Shown here: positions 17,428-26,002 of the stretch, one piece after another | Numbering within the stretch: the stretch's first letter is position 1 | How the letters are laid out: each line of letters starts with the position of its first letter | Origin: Sphingobium phenoxybenzoativorans | Lineage (GTDB): Bacteria > Pseudomonadota > Alphaproteobacteria > Sphingomonadales > Sphingomonadaceae | Direction: 5' to 3' | Length of the DNA: 64,000 nucleotides | NCBI RefSeq assembly: GCF_001757355.1 | Contig: NZ_MINO01000004.1 | Span: forward strand, 62,001 to 126,000 | Position numbers and translations under genes: made by a program | The notes under the pieces: generated by a model | The model's database searches: none | Told to the model about the DNA's origin: nothing | Seen by the model: the letters and a program-made list of their open reading frames with translations, nothing else

Positions 17428-17531
17428 TCTCTCCCATTCAAAAGCGATTTCTATCGTCCTCCCAAGCCTAAAGACGATTATTTTTCAGTCAATCGACTTA
17501 TTTAATGATCGCGATGCTGTTGCAAATAAAG

Positions 17532-17545
17532 ACATTCTTGTTTGT
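17532..17545. promoter_or_regulatory. Candidate operator, CTTG-centred variant
   Basis: ACATTCTTGTTTGT has the same half-sites and spacing as the other sites, with CTTG in place of CATG, followed by a T run. It lies between the divergent SDR genes at 17427 and 17639. Confidence 0.5.
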
Positions 17546-17638
17546 TTTTTATTTTGGCCTTGCTACTCCTCTTTACAGATAGAAGAAGGAGCGGATTCGC
17601 GGGCAGCCGCGACGATCGCCCATGAGAGGACGAAGAGT

Positions 17639-18544
17639 ATGACGGCACCCAAAATCTTCCGGCCGGACCTTAACGATCCGACCAGGCCAAAGCGTGGCCT
17701 GACGGAACAGGATCTCGCGGAAAAAGCCACGGTGTACCGCCCCGATCTGCTCGATGGGCAGACTTTGCTCATCACCGGCGGTGGCAGTGGGATGGGCAAG
17801 GCCGCCGCTTTTCTGGCCGTACGCCTTGGCGCCAATGTCGCTATCTGCGGCCGCGATGTCGAGAAACTGGAACGTACGCGCGATGTGATCGCCAAGGAGA
17901 CTGGCAAGGAAATTTTCATCCAGACCACGACCATCCGGGACCCGGACGCGGTCGAGGAACTGATTGGCGCGGTGCATGACAAGTTCGGTGGCATCGATAC
18001 TGTCGTGAACAATGCCGGCGGGCAGTTTCCCCAGGATGCCATCGATTTCACGCGCAAGGGCTGGCTGGCCGTTATAGACACCAATCTCAACGGCACCTGG
18101 TGGATGATGCAGGAAGCCGCCAAGCGCTGGCGCGCCGATGGCAAACCGGGCAACATCATCAACATCGTCGCCAATGTCGAACGCGGCATGCCGCAAGCCG
18201 CGCACACATGCGCGGCGCGAGCAGGCGTCATCTATCTGTCGAAAACGCTCGCGACCGAATGGGCGCCATTCAACATCCGCATCAACTGCATCGGCCCCGG
18301 CGTCATAGAGACGGAAGGGTTCGCCATGTATCCCGAAGAAGCCCTCGCCCGCTTCCATCAGGCGAACCCAATGAAGATGCGCGGCGACGCCTGGGACGTG
18401 GCCGAAGCCATCGCTTATTTTGCTTCCCCCGCCGCCCGCTTCATCAATGGCGACCTGATGATATTGGATGGCGGTCAGGCGCAGTGGGGCGTCATCTGGC
18501 CGGGCGGCATGCCCGATTATTTCAACGAAGGCGGCGCGGCGTAA
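17639..18544 (+). CDS. SDR family protein, 2,4-dienoyl-CoA reductase-like
   Basis: The 301-residue protein has TGGGSGMG as its nucleotide loop and NNAGGQFPQD, a combination typical of 2,4-dienoyl-CoA reductase-like SDRs. The usual Tyr-x3-Lys is absent: the aligned stretch AAHTCAARAGV has His where Tyr is expected and Arg where Lys is expected. The His without Tyr is normal for that subgroup; the Arg is not. An N-terminal extension of about 40 residues precedes the Rossmann fold. The start follows GAGAGGACGAAG. It stands alone between a divergent SDR and a convergent VOC gene. Confidence 0.87.
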   Translation: MTAPKIFRPDLNDPTRPKRGLTEQDLAEKATVYRPDLLDGQTLLITGGGSGMGKAAAFLAVRLGANVAICGRDVEKLERTRDVIAKETGKEIFIQTTTIRDPDAVEELIGAVHDKFGGIDTVVNNAGGQFPQDAIDFTRKGWLAVIDTNLNGTWWMMQEAAKRWRADGKPGNIINIVANVERGMPQAAHTCAARAGVIYLSKTLATEWAPFNIRINCIGPGVIETEGFAMYPEEALARFHQANPMKMRGDAWDVAEAIAYFASPAARFINGDLMILDGGQAQWGVIWPGGMPDYFNEGGAA

Positions 18545-18550
18545 TCCAAC

Positions 18551-18590
18551 GCCCGGCGTCCGGCAGAGATTCTGCCGTAGGGCCGGGCTT
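18551..18590. terminator. Bidirectional hairpin terminator
   Basis: GCCCGGC (18551-18557) pairs with GCCGGGC (18582-18588), with CGGCAGA and TCTGCCG as an inner stem, followed by a short T stretch. It lies between convergent genes ending at 18544 and 18593. Confidence 0.6.
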
Positions 18591-18592
18591 TA

Positions 18593-19063
18593 TCAGGCGG
18601 ACTGTCGCGCGCCCAGATATGGAAAGGGGTGATCCTGCGCGATCACTTCCAGAAGCTCCACGACATTCCCGTCGCAATCACGTCCATAGGTTGCGAGCAT
18701 CGTGCCCGCCCCGCCCGGCTCGCAATGGAATTCCATACCCAGCGCGGAAAGCCGCTCATATTCCGCCCATGCGTCATCCACATACAGGCAGATATGGATC
18801 AAGCCGGGATCGCACATTCTGCGTTCGAACCGTTCACCTTTCGGTTCAAGATATTGAAAAACCTCAATATAGAAATCATTCAGGCGGATCATGGCATAGC
18901 GCGCCGCTGAACCGGGCAGTTGCACCATCCGCCCTACCCGCTCATTGTCGCTCTGCCATCCGCCATCCGCGACACGCTGGAAGCCGTACCAGCGTTCATA
19001 ATGGTCGATGAACCGGTCAATATCCGGTGTGGATATGGCCACATGGTGCATGCCCAGAATCAT
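18593..19063 (-). CDS. VOC (glyoxalase/dioxygenase superfamily) protein
   Basis: The 156-residue protein has two beta-alpha-beta-beta-beta modules. Likely metal ligands are a His in MHHVAIS at the N-terminus, Glu in YIEVFQY, His in LIHICLYV and Glu in NVVELLEV. Single-chain VOC proteins of this size include isomerases, epimerases and lyases; full extradiol dioxygenases are usually about twice as long. It is divergent from the flavoprotein operon at 19257, with a candidate operator between them. Substrate unknown. Confidence 0.85.
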   Translation of the reverse strand: MILGMHHVAISTPDIDRFIDHYERWYGFQRVADGGWQSDNERVGRMVQLPGSAARYAMIRLNDFYIEVFQYLEPKGERFERRMCDPGLIHICLYVDDAWAEYERLSALGMEFHCEPGGAGTMLATYGRDCDGNVVELLEVIAQDHPFPYLGARQSA

Positions 19064-19125
19064 CGTCTCTCCTTTCGCGGCGCGCAGGGGACCCCGTTCG
19101 CCGCATATTTTCAGTCAATAACAAA

Positions 19126-19139
19126 ACAAACTTGACTGT
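19126..19139. promoter_or_regulatory. Candidate operator, CTTG-centred variant
   Basis: ACAAACTTGACTGT keeps the ACA and TGT half-sites and spacing, with CTTG in the centre and a following T run. It lies 63 bases from the VOC start and 118 from the flavoprotein start. Confidence 0.5.
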
Positions 19140-19256
19140 TTTTTTCAACCCTCCTTTGATGGCCATGTCAGGAGTGGCCAAAAAGAGCGCGAACCGAACG
19201 CGCGATGCGAGCACAGGCAATGAGCGGAATGCCGCTATGGACGGAGAGCGAATGGC

Positions 19257-20657
19257 ATGACCGACTATGACGTCATCATAGTAGGCGCGGGCGGCGCGGG
19301 CCTCGCCGCGGCTTCAGCCGCTTCCGAAAATGGTGCGAGCGTATTGATTGTGGAGGCGGCCGCGCGCACCGGTGGATCGACCGCGCTGTCCGGTGGGGTA
19401 TTTTACGCCGCCGGAACTTCTCTCCAGCGCGAGGCCGGGATCGAAGGAGACGCCCCGGACGCTGTCTTTCAATATTATATGACGCTCAACCAATATAAGC
19501 TGGAAGCCTCGCTGGTCCGCAAACTTTGCGATGACTCGCCTGCGGCCTTCGAATGGCTGCGATCGATTGGCGTCGAATTCCGGGCGGAAGACCTATACAT
19601 GTCCGGGGTCGACAAGGTTCGCCGCGGACATAGGGCTGCGGGAGGCGGGGCCGCCATTGCGGAGGCACTGGAAGGCTCCTTCGCGGGAAGATCCGTGGAT
19701 GTCGCCCTGGAAACCCGTGTGGAAACGCTTCTGATCGAAGAAGGCCGGGTATGCGGCGTAATCGTTGACGGGCAACCGGTCCGCAGCAGCGCCACGATAA
19801 TCACGACGGGTGGCTTCGGCGCCAATCCGGCGATGCTGGCGCAATTATATCCTGACGCCGCCATCCATGGGGACCAGCATTGGTATATCGGCGCCCCGAC
19901 CTGCCGCGGGGACGGCATTCTCATGGCGCAGACTGCAGGCGGCCAGATCAGCGCGGCCAATCGGGGATTGCTCCTTTTGACGCCCGGTTTTGCGAAAGAG
20001 TTGGAAAGCTATGTTCCCGGCTGGCTGATGATGGTCAATCGCCAGGGTAGGCGCTTTGTCGATGAAAGCATCGAATATTCGGTGATGGCGGCCGTCCTTG
20101 GCGAACAGGCGGATCGCATCGCCTTCGGCATTTTCGATGAGGCGTCGCGGATGGCCTCCAAGACGACATCTTACCGGCCGGCTCCCAACTGGACAGCAGA
20201 CCGGCTCGACGAATTTGTCGCTGCCGGAACTTTGGAAAAGGCCGACAGCATCGCAGGACTGGCCGAACGTATCGGCATATCCCCGGATGTGCTGCACACC
20301 ACCGTCAATCGCTATAACGACCATGTGTCCGCCAAAGCGGATGGCGGCTTCTTCAAGCCTGCATCGTTCCTGCGCCCGATTACCTCGCCTCCCTTTTATG
20401 CTGCACGAATTTGCGCAGCAATCATCTGCTGGACGGGGACAGGATTGCGGATCGACACACGGGCGCAGGTATTGGATGCGGCGGACAGGCCGATCCCCGG
20501 TCTCTATGCAGCGGGCGAGACAACGGGCGGCATGTTCGGCGAATGCTATGCATCGGGTGGAGCATCCATCGGCAATGCGATCATATTCGGACTGACTGCC
20601 GGGCGAGAGGCGGCTGCGCTGGCGCGGCTGCATGCGCCCCTGGCCGCCACATCATAA
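19257..20657 (+). CDS. FAD-dependent oxidoreductase, fumarate reductase/3-ketosteroid dehydrogenase-like
   Basis: This 466-residue flavoprotein has the N-terminal FAD motif GAGGAGLAAA (residues 11-20), GGSTALSGGVFYAAG, and the C-terminal GLYAAGETTGGMFG and GASIGNAIIFG segments of the FAD_binding_2 family. The family includes fumarate reductases, urocanate reductases and 3-ketosteroid dehydrogenases, which desaturate or saturate carbon-carbon bonds next to a carbonyl. It leads a plus-strand operon with a SnoaL-like protein and an enoyl-CoA hydratase. The context favours alpha,beta-desaturation of a ring ketone or acyl intermediate, which is inference. Confidence 0.88.
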   Translation: MTDYDVIIVGAGGAGLAAASAASENGASVLIVEAAARTGGSTALSGGVFYAAGTSLQREAGIEGDAPDAVFQYYMTLNQYKLEASLVRKLCDDSPAAFEWLRSIGVEFRAEDLYMSGVDKVRRGHRAAGGGAAIAEALEGSFAGRSVDVALETRVETLLIEEGRVCGVIVDGQPVRSSATIITTGGFGANPAMLAQLYPDAAIHGDQHWYIGAPTCRGDGILMAQTAGGQISAANRGLLLLTPGFAKELESYVPGWLMMVNRQGRRFVDESIEYSVMAAVLGEQADRIAFGIFDEASRMASKTTSYRPAPNWTADRLDEFVAAGTLEKADSIAGLAERIGISPDVLHTTVNRYNDHVSAKADGGFFKPASFLRPITSPPFYAARICAAIICWTGTGLRIDTRAQVLDAADRPIPGLYAAGETTGGMFGECYASGGASIGNAIIFGLTAGREAAALARLHAPLAATS

Positions 20658-20691
20658 ATCACCGACAACAGCATTTGCAGGAGACAGGATC

Positions 20692-21249
20692 ATGAGCAGC
20701 TTGGAAGACCGCATCGCACGCCTGGAAGCGGAATCGCAGATCCGTCAGCTTGTCGCGCGATACTGCTTCTATCTGGACGACCGGCTGATCGATGAAGCCT
20801 ATACGCTTTTCGCCGACGATGCCGTGCTGCGCTCGGCGGACGGCGTTATGAACGCTACCGGCGTGGAAGCGATCATCCAGCAATTTCATGGCCGCTTCGA
20901 CGTGCTTGGCCCCGGCCATCATTTCATGCACGATATCCAGATCGATTTCGTAGGCGATGGAAAAGAGGAGGCGACCGGACGGGTTATCGGGCACGCCGAA
21001 CTATGGCGGAATGGCAAGATGATGGTGACGGCTATTCGCTATGATGATGTTTATCGCAATACCGACAAGGGCTGGCGCTTCGCCCGGAGGACCATCAACT
21101 TCCTCTATTATGTCCCCGTGTCGGAATATCCCGACATCCTGAGCGGCCCAAATCGCAATCACGCTTATGCAGAACCGAAGCCGGCCGATTTCCCGGAACG
21201 GCTGCCAAGCTGGATTGCGTATGAAAAATCCAGGGGCCGGGAAGCATGA
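20692..21249 (+). CDS. SnoaL-like/NTF2-fold protein
   Basis: The 185-residue protein has the start pattern of the SnoaL_4 group (an acidic helix, then IRQLVARYCFYLDD and a LFADDAVL segment) and a late hydrophobic strand. NTF2-fold enzymes include ketosteroid isomerases, dehydratases and small Rieske beta subunits. Here no Rieske alpha is adjacent, so isomerase, dehydratase or hydrolase-type roles are equally possible. GCAGGAGA precedes the start, and the stop overlaps the next start (ATGA), showing translational coupling to the hydratase. Confidence 0.82.
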   Translation: MSSLEDRIARLEAESQIRQLVARYCFYLDDRLIDEAYTLFADDAVLRSADGVMNATGVEAIIQQFHGRFDVLGPGHHFMHDIQIDFVGDGKEEATGRVIGHAELWRNGKMMVTAIRYDDVYRNTDKGWRFARRTINFLYYVPVSEYPDILSGPNRNHAYAEPKPADFPERLPSWIAYEKSRGREA

Positions 21250-22022
21250 GCGGCCTGATTGTCGAGAGGCACGGCCCGGTGCTTCTGCTGATCATAGACC
21301 GGGAGGAGCGCCGTAACGCCATCGACGCCGAAACATCCGCCGCGATAGACAGCCATATCGGATTGGCCGAAAGCAACGACAGCATAGGCGCGATCATTAT
21401 CACCGGCAGTGGGGAGCGCGCCTTCTGCGCCGGTATGGACATGAAGGAAGCTGCGGAAATCGGGGTCGGCCATGGCCTGATCCCCGGACGCGGCTTTGCT
21501 GGTATTACCGAGCGCAGGCGTACGAAGCCGCTTATTGCGGCCGTCAACGGCATGGCGGTTGCGGGTGGGTTTGAGATCGCCTTGGCTTGCGACATCGTGA
21601 TCGCCGCCGATCACGCGATGTTCGGCTTGAGCGAGGTGAAACGCGGCCTTTTTGCCTTTGCGGGTGGCGTGCAACGCTTAGCGCGACAGGTTCCGCGCTC
21701 GACGGCGCTGTCCCTGATTTTGACGGGCGAACCGCTTTCCGCCACCCGGATGTATGGGCTTGGCGTCATCAGCGAAATCGTACCCTCTGCCCAGTTACGT
21801 CAGCGCGCGCTCGATGTCGCGCACGCCATGCTGCAAAATAGCTGGGAGGCCATCCGCAACGGCAAACTGCTTTACGAGATGGCGGCCGATATCCCGATAG
21901 ATCAGAGTCTGCGTTTCGGCCGCGCATTTGGGGAGGCCACGCTGAAATCGGCTGACAGCCAGGAAGGCGTTGCCGCATTCAGCGAAGGCCGGGACGCCAC
22001 CTTCGGCCGCTTTCAGAGCTGA
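21246..22022 (+). CDS. Enoyl-CoA hydratase/isomerase family protein
   Basis: The 258-residue crotonase-fold protein has the oxyanion segments AFCAGMDMKE (about residues 60-69) and GMAVAGGFEIALACD (about 103-117), and keeps both Glu residues of classical hydratases (GGFEIAL and FGLSEVKRG). It would hydrate an enoyl-CoA double bond, the step after desaturation by an acyl-CoA dehydrogenase or the flavoprotein upstream. It is translationally coupled to the SnoaL-like gene by ATGA overlap. Confidence 0.9.
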   Translation: MSGLIVERHGPVLLLIIDREERRNAIDAETSAAIDSHIGLAESNDSIGAIIITGSGERAFCAGMDMKEAAEIGVGHGLIPGRGFAGITERRRTKPLIAAVNGMAVAGGFEIALACDIVIAADHAMFGLSEVKRGLFAFAGGVQRLARQVPRSTALSLILTGEPLSATRMYGLGVISEIVPSAQLRQRALDVAHAMLQNSWEAIRNGKLLYEMAADIPIDQSLRFGRAFGEATLKSADSQEGVAAFSEGRDATFGRFQS

Positions 22023-22055
22023 TCTTTCCGCGCAGCGAGGCGCGCGAAAAAGCCA

Positions 22056-23009
22056 TCAGCGCCGGGCCATCGCCCGGCGCAGCGCATCGTCGCTGTTCCA
22101 TTTGAACGCTTTGGACACTGCGGCATCGGCCGCCATGTCAAACCCGTGAAAGGCGCCGGGATAGACATGCAGTTCCACTGGGACGCCCGCCCGCGTCAAA
22201 CGCCGCGCAAACTCCAGATTTTCTTCCATGAAAAGGTCGATTGCGCCCACCGCGATGAATGCAGGAGGCAGTCCGCTCAAATCATCTGAGCGGGCCGCTG
22301 CGGCATAGGGCTTGGCTTCAGCTCCCGGCGCATGCCCCAAATAAGCGCTCCAGCCGAAGCGGTTCTGGTCCGGCGTCCAGATAAATTCGCCGCAATGGGG
22401 ATGCGGCTCGGCCATGGTGCAGGTGCGGTCGTCGAGCATCGGATAGATCAGGTGCTGAAAGGCGATGGGGAATTCGCCCTTGTCCCGCGCCATCACCGCC
22501 AGGGCGGCGGCAAGCCCGCCCCCTGCGCTTTCACCGGTAACGCCGATCCGCTTGCTGTCCACGTTCAGCGCACCCGCATTCCCGTGGAGATAGCGCAGCG
22601 CCGCATAGCAATCCTCGATTAGACCGGGATGGGCCGTTTCAGGCGCCAAACGATAGTCCACTGAGACAATAACGCATCCCATCTCCGCCGACCGCGCGCG
22701 ATTTGCAGCTTCGGTCATGGCCGCCGATCCAATCACATAGCCGCCGCCATGAATGTGCAGCAGCGCCGGGAACGGCGCCTCGCCAGCCGTCGGCGTGTAG
22801 ATCATGATGCCGACATCCGGCGCGCCATTTTCACCAGGCACGCTCTTACGCTCCACCGATACCGGCAGACCTTCCGGCATCGGCATGTCCGCGAACATCT
22901 GGTCCATAGCCGCGCGAAGCGGCGGAAGATCCACGGTGGCAAAATCGATGACGGGCAATGCCTCCAGCGTCGCGATCAAGTCTGTTTCGATCAGATGTCT
23001 GCTGCTCAT
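22056..23009 (-). CDS. Alpha/beta hydrolase, hormone-sensitive lipase family
   Basis: This 317-residue esterase has the HGGG oxyanion motif (residues 87-90), GESAGG with nucleophile S161, Asp in AIDLFMEEN and His in AFHGFDM near the C-terminus, the full HSL/bacterial family IV triad. The start at MSSRHLIE follows CCGGAGAGAG. It is the last gene of a minus operon after a Baeyer-Villiger monooxygenase and an SDR. Hydrolysis of the ester or lactone made by the monooxygenase is the natural reading. Confidence 0.92.
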   Translation of the reverse strand: MSSRHLIETDLIATLEALPVIDFATVDLPPLRAAMDQMFADMPMPEGLPVSVERKSVPGENGAPDVGIMIYTPTAGEAPFPALLHIHGGGYVIGSAAMTEAANRARSAEMGCVIVSVDYRLAPETAHPGLIEDCYAALRYLHGNAGALNVDSKRIGVTGESAGGGLAAALAVMARDKGEFPIAFQHLIYPMLDDRTCTMAEPHPHCGEFIWTPDQNRFGWSAYLGHAPGAEAKPYAAAARSDDLSGLPPAFIAVGAIDLFMEENLEFARRLTRAGVPVELHVYPGAFHGFDMAADAAVSKAFKWNSDDALRRAMARR

Positions 23010-23025
23010 ATCTCTCTCCGGAATC

Positions 23026-23772
23026 TCAGAAGCTGGCCATTGCGCCGCCGCAGATGCGGATACCCGCACCCGTTATGAATCGCGCTTCGTCGGTGGCCAG
23101 GAACAGTGCGGGCGCCGCCACTTCCTCCGGCTCGCCAAGCCTGCCAACCGGCGTCTTGGTGTTCCAGTAATCGAGGAAAGACTGATCCTCCATGAAGGGC
23201 CTGGACATGCCGGTCCAGATTGATCCGGGCTGCAGATAGTTGGCGGTGATCCCATATTTGCCAAGGTCGACTGCCAGCGATTTGGTGAAGCCCGCCATCG
23301 CATGTTTGGACATGCCATAGGCGCAAAGGGACGGTCCGCCGAAATCCGACATGATCGATCCCAGATTGATGATCCTGCCCCAGCCTTTCCCCTTCATATG
23401 GGGCAGCGCAGCCTGGGTCAGCCGGAAAGGCGCGGTGACATTGATAGCCAGCGTCTTTTCCCAGCTTGCAAGGCTCTGGTCCTCGATCGATCCGGGAAGG
23501 CATATGCCGGCATTGTTGACGAGAATGTCGAGACCGCCAAAAGCCTCTATCGCTGCTTTCACAATTTTGTCCGGCGCGTCCTCCGCGGTAACGTCGGCAA
23601 CCAGGGTCACGATCCGGTCGCTGCCGGCAAGTTCGGGAAATTCGGGCAGGTTGAGATCCGCCGCCAGAATCCTGGCTCCGGCTCCGTGATAGGCTTCCAC
23701 AATCGCCTTGCCGATGCCGCTGGCGGCTCCGGTGACGATCGCGATCCTGTTGGCGAGTGCGCCTTCGCTCAT
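23026..23772 (-). CDS. SDR family oxidoreductase
   Basis: A 248-residue classical SDR with TGAASGIG at about residue 14, NNAG near residue 85 and catalytic YGMSK near residue 152, with Ser in LGSIMS. It lies between the Baeyer-Villiger monooxygenase and the esterase genes (gaps of 37 and 16 bases). An alcohol-to-ketone step feeding the monooxygenase fits this order, giving alcohol oxidation, Baeyer-Villiger insertion and ester hydrolysis in one operon. Confidence 0.9.
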   Translation of the reverse strand: MSEGALANRIAIVTGAASGIGKAIVEAYHGAGARILAADLNLPEFPELAGSDRIVTLVADVTAEDAPDKIVKAAIEAFGGLDILVNNAGICLPGSIEDQSLASWEKTLAINVTAPFRLTQAALPHMKGKGWGRIINLGSIMSDFGGPSLCAYGMSKHAMAGFTKSLAVDLGKYGITANYLQPGSIWTGMSRPFMEDQSFLDYWNTKTPVGRLGEPEEVAAPALFLATDEARFITGAGIRICGGAMASF

Positions 23773-23809
23773 ATCTTCCTCATCCTTTTTCGATTATCGC
23801 GCCAGCCGC

Positions 23810-25741
23810 TCAACGCAGGTCGAAATCCGCAAGATCGGGCTGCTTGATCCAGTGATAATATTGGTCGGGCTTCCACGGCATATTGGCGCTCGTCCGGCCG
23901 AACCTATTGAGATAATAGGATTTCTGACCCGGAATGTCCCAGATGCACTGCGTCATCGCCTCGTCCATCCTGGCGTTATATTCGTCAAAGACGGACTGGC
24001 GGCATTCCATCACATGCGCGCCCGCTTCGATCATATGCACAATAGAATGGACGGCGTACCGCACCCATATCTCGATCCAGGGAAACAGGCCGCCCGCGCG
24101 CGCCTGGCCGTTCGGACCATATACGACGAACAGGTTTGGAAACTGCGGCATCGTCATGCCCAGATAGGACCGCGCGCCATCTTTCGCCCATGCCTGTTCC
24201 AGCGTCACGCCATTCACACCCGAATAGCGCACGGGCCAGAGATAATCCTCCGTCTTAAACCCAGCGCTCAGCACCAGCAGGTCGACCGGATGCTTGGTCC
24301 CGTCCACCGTCACTACGGCGTCGGACGTGATATGGTCGATGCCATCGGTCACCAGATCGACATTGCTCCGGCGCAGCGCGTCGAACCATCCATTGTCGAT
24401 GACCGTGCGCTTGGTGAAGGGCGGGAAATCGGGAACGAGCTTGGCGATCAGGTCAGGTCTGTCCGCCAGCTTGCTCCTGATATTCTCCGTCAGATAGGCG
24501 CGCAGATTGTCGTTGCGTTCGCTTATGATGCCGCCTTTGGCCTGCCATGCCGGGTCAGCGTTTTGCAGCCCCTCCACATCCCCGAACATCGCGTGAAACA
24601 GGGCGAAACAATACCAGTTCCAATAATTGGGTACGGTGTCGAACAGCCATTGGGTTTCGACCGACACCTCGGACTTGTACCCGTCCACGGTGGCTACCCA
24701 TTGCGGCGACCGTTGAAACACGGACACATGCGCCGCATCCTGGGCAACGCGCGGCATGATCTGGGCGCCGGTTGATCCGACGCCGACGATACCGACACGC
24801 TTGCCGCGATAATCGACGCCATGGTCCCATTCCGTCGAGTGGAACCACGGCCCCTCAAAATTCTCCAGGCCGGCAATGTCCGGTTTGTTCGGGCGGTTGA
24901 ACAGACCCGCGGCGCTTATGATCGCGCTGGTCCGCAATTCGGGCGCGCCCTCCCCTTCCAGCGTCAGCCGCCACTGCCCGCGACCCTCGTCCCATTCCGC
25001 ATCGGTCAATTTGGTATTCAGGCGGATATTGGGGATCAGGTCGTGGTCGCGCGCAGCCTGCTCAATATATTTCTGCACCTCGCCCGCAGGGGCGAAATTA
25101 TGCTTCCACGGATAGTTCCGCATGAAGGAATATTGGAAATGATGGCTGGCGATATCGACACGGGCATCAGGATAGTCATTCTTCCACCATGTGCCGCCAA
25201 TGCCATCATTCTCGTCGATGATGGTGAAGGGAATGCCCAGGCGCTTCAGTTGGATTCCAGCGGCCACGCCTCCAATCCCCGCGCCGATCACAGTGACGTG
25301 ATAATCGCGCTTCACTTCCTCCGATGGCTCACGGGTCCATTCGACCCCGCGCGGATAGGGATCGAAGGACAGTTCCTCCCGTCCCATTTCCACCATGAAG
25401 TCAGAAACCGGCCCACCGGAAAAGGTCTCGATCAGATTGCGCAATTCCTGATTAGACGGGGTATGAGGCTGGCTTGCGCTTTCTGCATTCGAGGCCAGAA
25501 ACGCGCGGGCCTTCTCCTTGACCTTCTCGCTATCCTGTTCGGACAGAACCGCAACCTGGAATACGCCGCCCCACCAGGGCACTGACCCGACATCCATGCC
25601 GGCCAGTTCTTCGTCGCCGGTCGCCTGATAGAGCGCCAGCCGCAGAGCGTTCAGATTTGCCTGGTCCAATGCGCGGGCGACAAAGGCGGAGTCGACCGGG
25701 CTTTCCTTCATATCCACCGCTGACTGCCTGTTCACCGTCAC
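23810..25741 (-). CDS. Type I Baeyer-Villiger monooxygenase, HAPMO-like
   Basis: This protein of about 643 residues has two Rossmann motifs (GAGIGG near 153-158 and GVGSTG near 320-325) flanking the BVMO fingerprint FEGPWFHSTEWD (295-306). An N-terminal extension of about 140 residues matches the length of 4-hydroxyacetophenone monooxygenase rather than the shorter phenylacetone or cyclohexanone enzymes. It inserts oxygen next to a ketone using NADPH and FAD. I prefer the GTG at 25741, behind GAGGAGAGG; an ATG at 25774 has no good site. It leads the operon with an SDR and an esterase. Confidence 0.9.
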   Translation of the reverse strand: MTVNRQSAVDMKESPVDSAFVARALDQANLNALRLALYQATGDEELAGMDVGSVPWWGGVFQVAVLSEQDSEKVKEKARAFLASNAESASQPHTPSNQELRNLIETFSGGPVSDFMVEMGREELSFDPYPRGVEWTREPSEEVKRDYHVTVIGAGIGGVAAGIQLKRLGIPFTIIDENDGIGGTWWKNDYPDARVDIASHHFQYSFMRNYPWKHNFAPAGEVQKYIEQAARDHDLIPNIRLNTKLTDAEWDEGRGQWRLTLEGEGAPELRTSAIISAAGLFNRPNKPDIAGLENFEGPWFHSTEWDHGVDYRGKRVGIVGVGSTGAQIMPRVAQDAAHVSVFQRSPQWVATVDGYKSEVSVETQWLFDTVPNYWNWYCFALFHAMFGDVEGLQNADPAWQAKGGIISERNDNLRAYLTENIRSKLADRPDLIAKLVPDFPPFTKRTVIDNGWFDALRRSNVDLVTDGIDHITSDAVVTVDGTKHPVDLLVLSAGFKTEDYLWPVRYSGVNGVTLEQAWAKDGARSYLGMTMPQFPNLFVVYGPNGQARAGGLFPWIEIWVRYAVHSIVHMIEAGAHVMECRQSVFDEYNARMDEAMTQCIWDIPGQKSYYLNRFGRTSANMPWKPDQYYHWIKQPDLADFDLR

Positions 25742-25938
25742 GATCCTCTCCTCATCTCTCCATCGGGCGGTCACGGCGTGCGCGCGTGCCGCTCAATGTA
25801 TCGGGGCATGGAATGGGAGGATCGGAAGGGCTGAAGGCGGGCATGCGCCTCGCAGAAACTTCCCTATCCTCTCCCGAAACTCCGCCCCGGAATTGCCGCT
25901 ACGAATCTTCTGACGAGACCCCGAACAGCATATTTTGA

Positions 25939-25956
25939 ACATGCATGTTCATTTTA
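25939..25956. promoter_or_regulatory. Palindrome upstream of BVMO operon
   Basis: GAACATGCATGTTC at 25937-25950 is a perfect 14-bp palindrome, overlapping ATGTTCATTTTA (25945-25956), a 12-mer seen also near 30811 and 39980. It only partly fits the ACA-N2-CATG-N2-TGT pattern. It lies about 190 bases upstream of the BVMO start. Confidence 0.45.
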
Positions 25957-26002
25957 TAAAAGCAAATGCTTTATCCTTTTTGAATAGGGAAAATGCGGGC
26001 TG

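Noticed and set aside
18593..19063. VOC protein as an extradiol ring-cleavage dioxygenase
   Set aside because: At 156 residues it is about half the usual length, and a single two-module VOC protein has many other possible roles.
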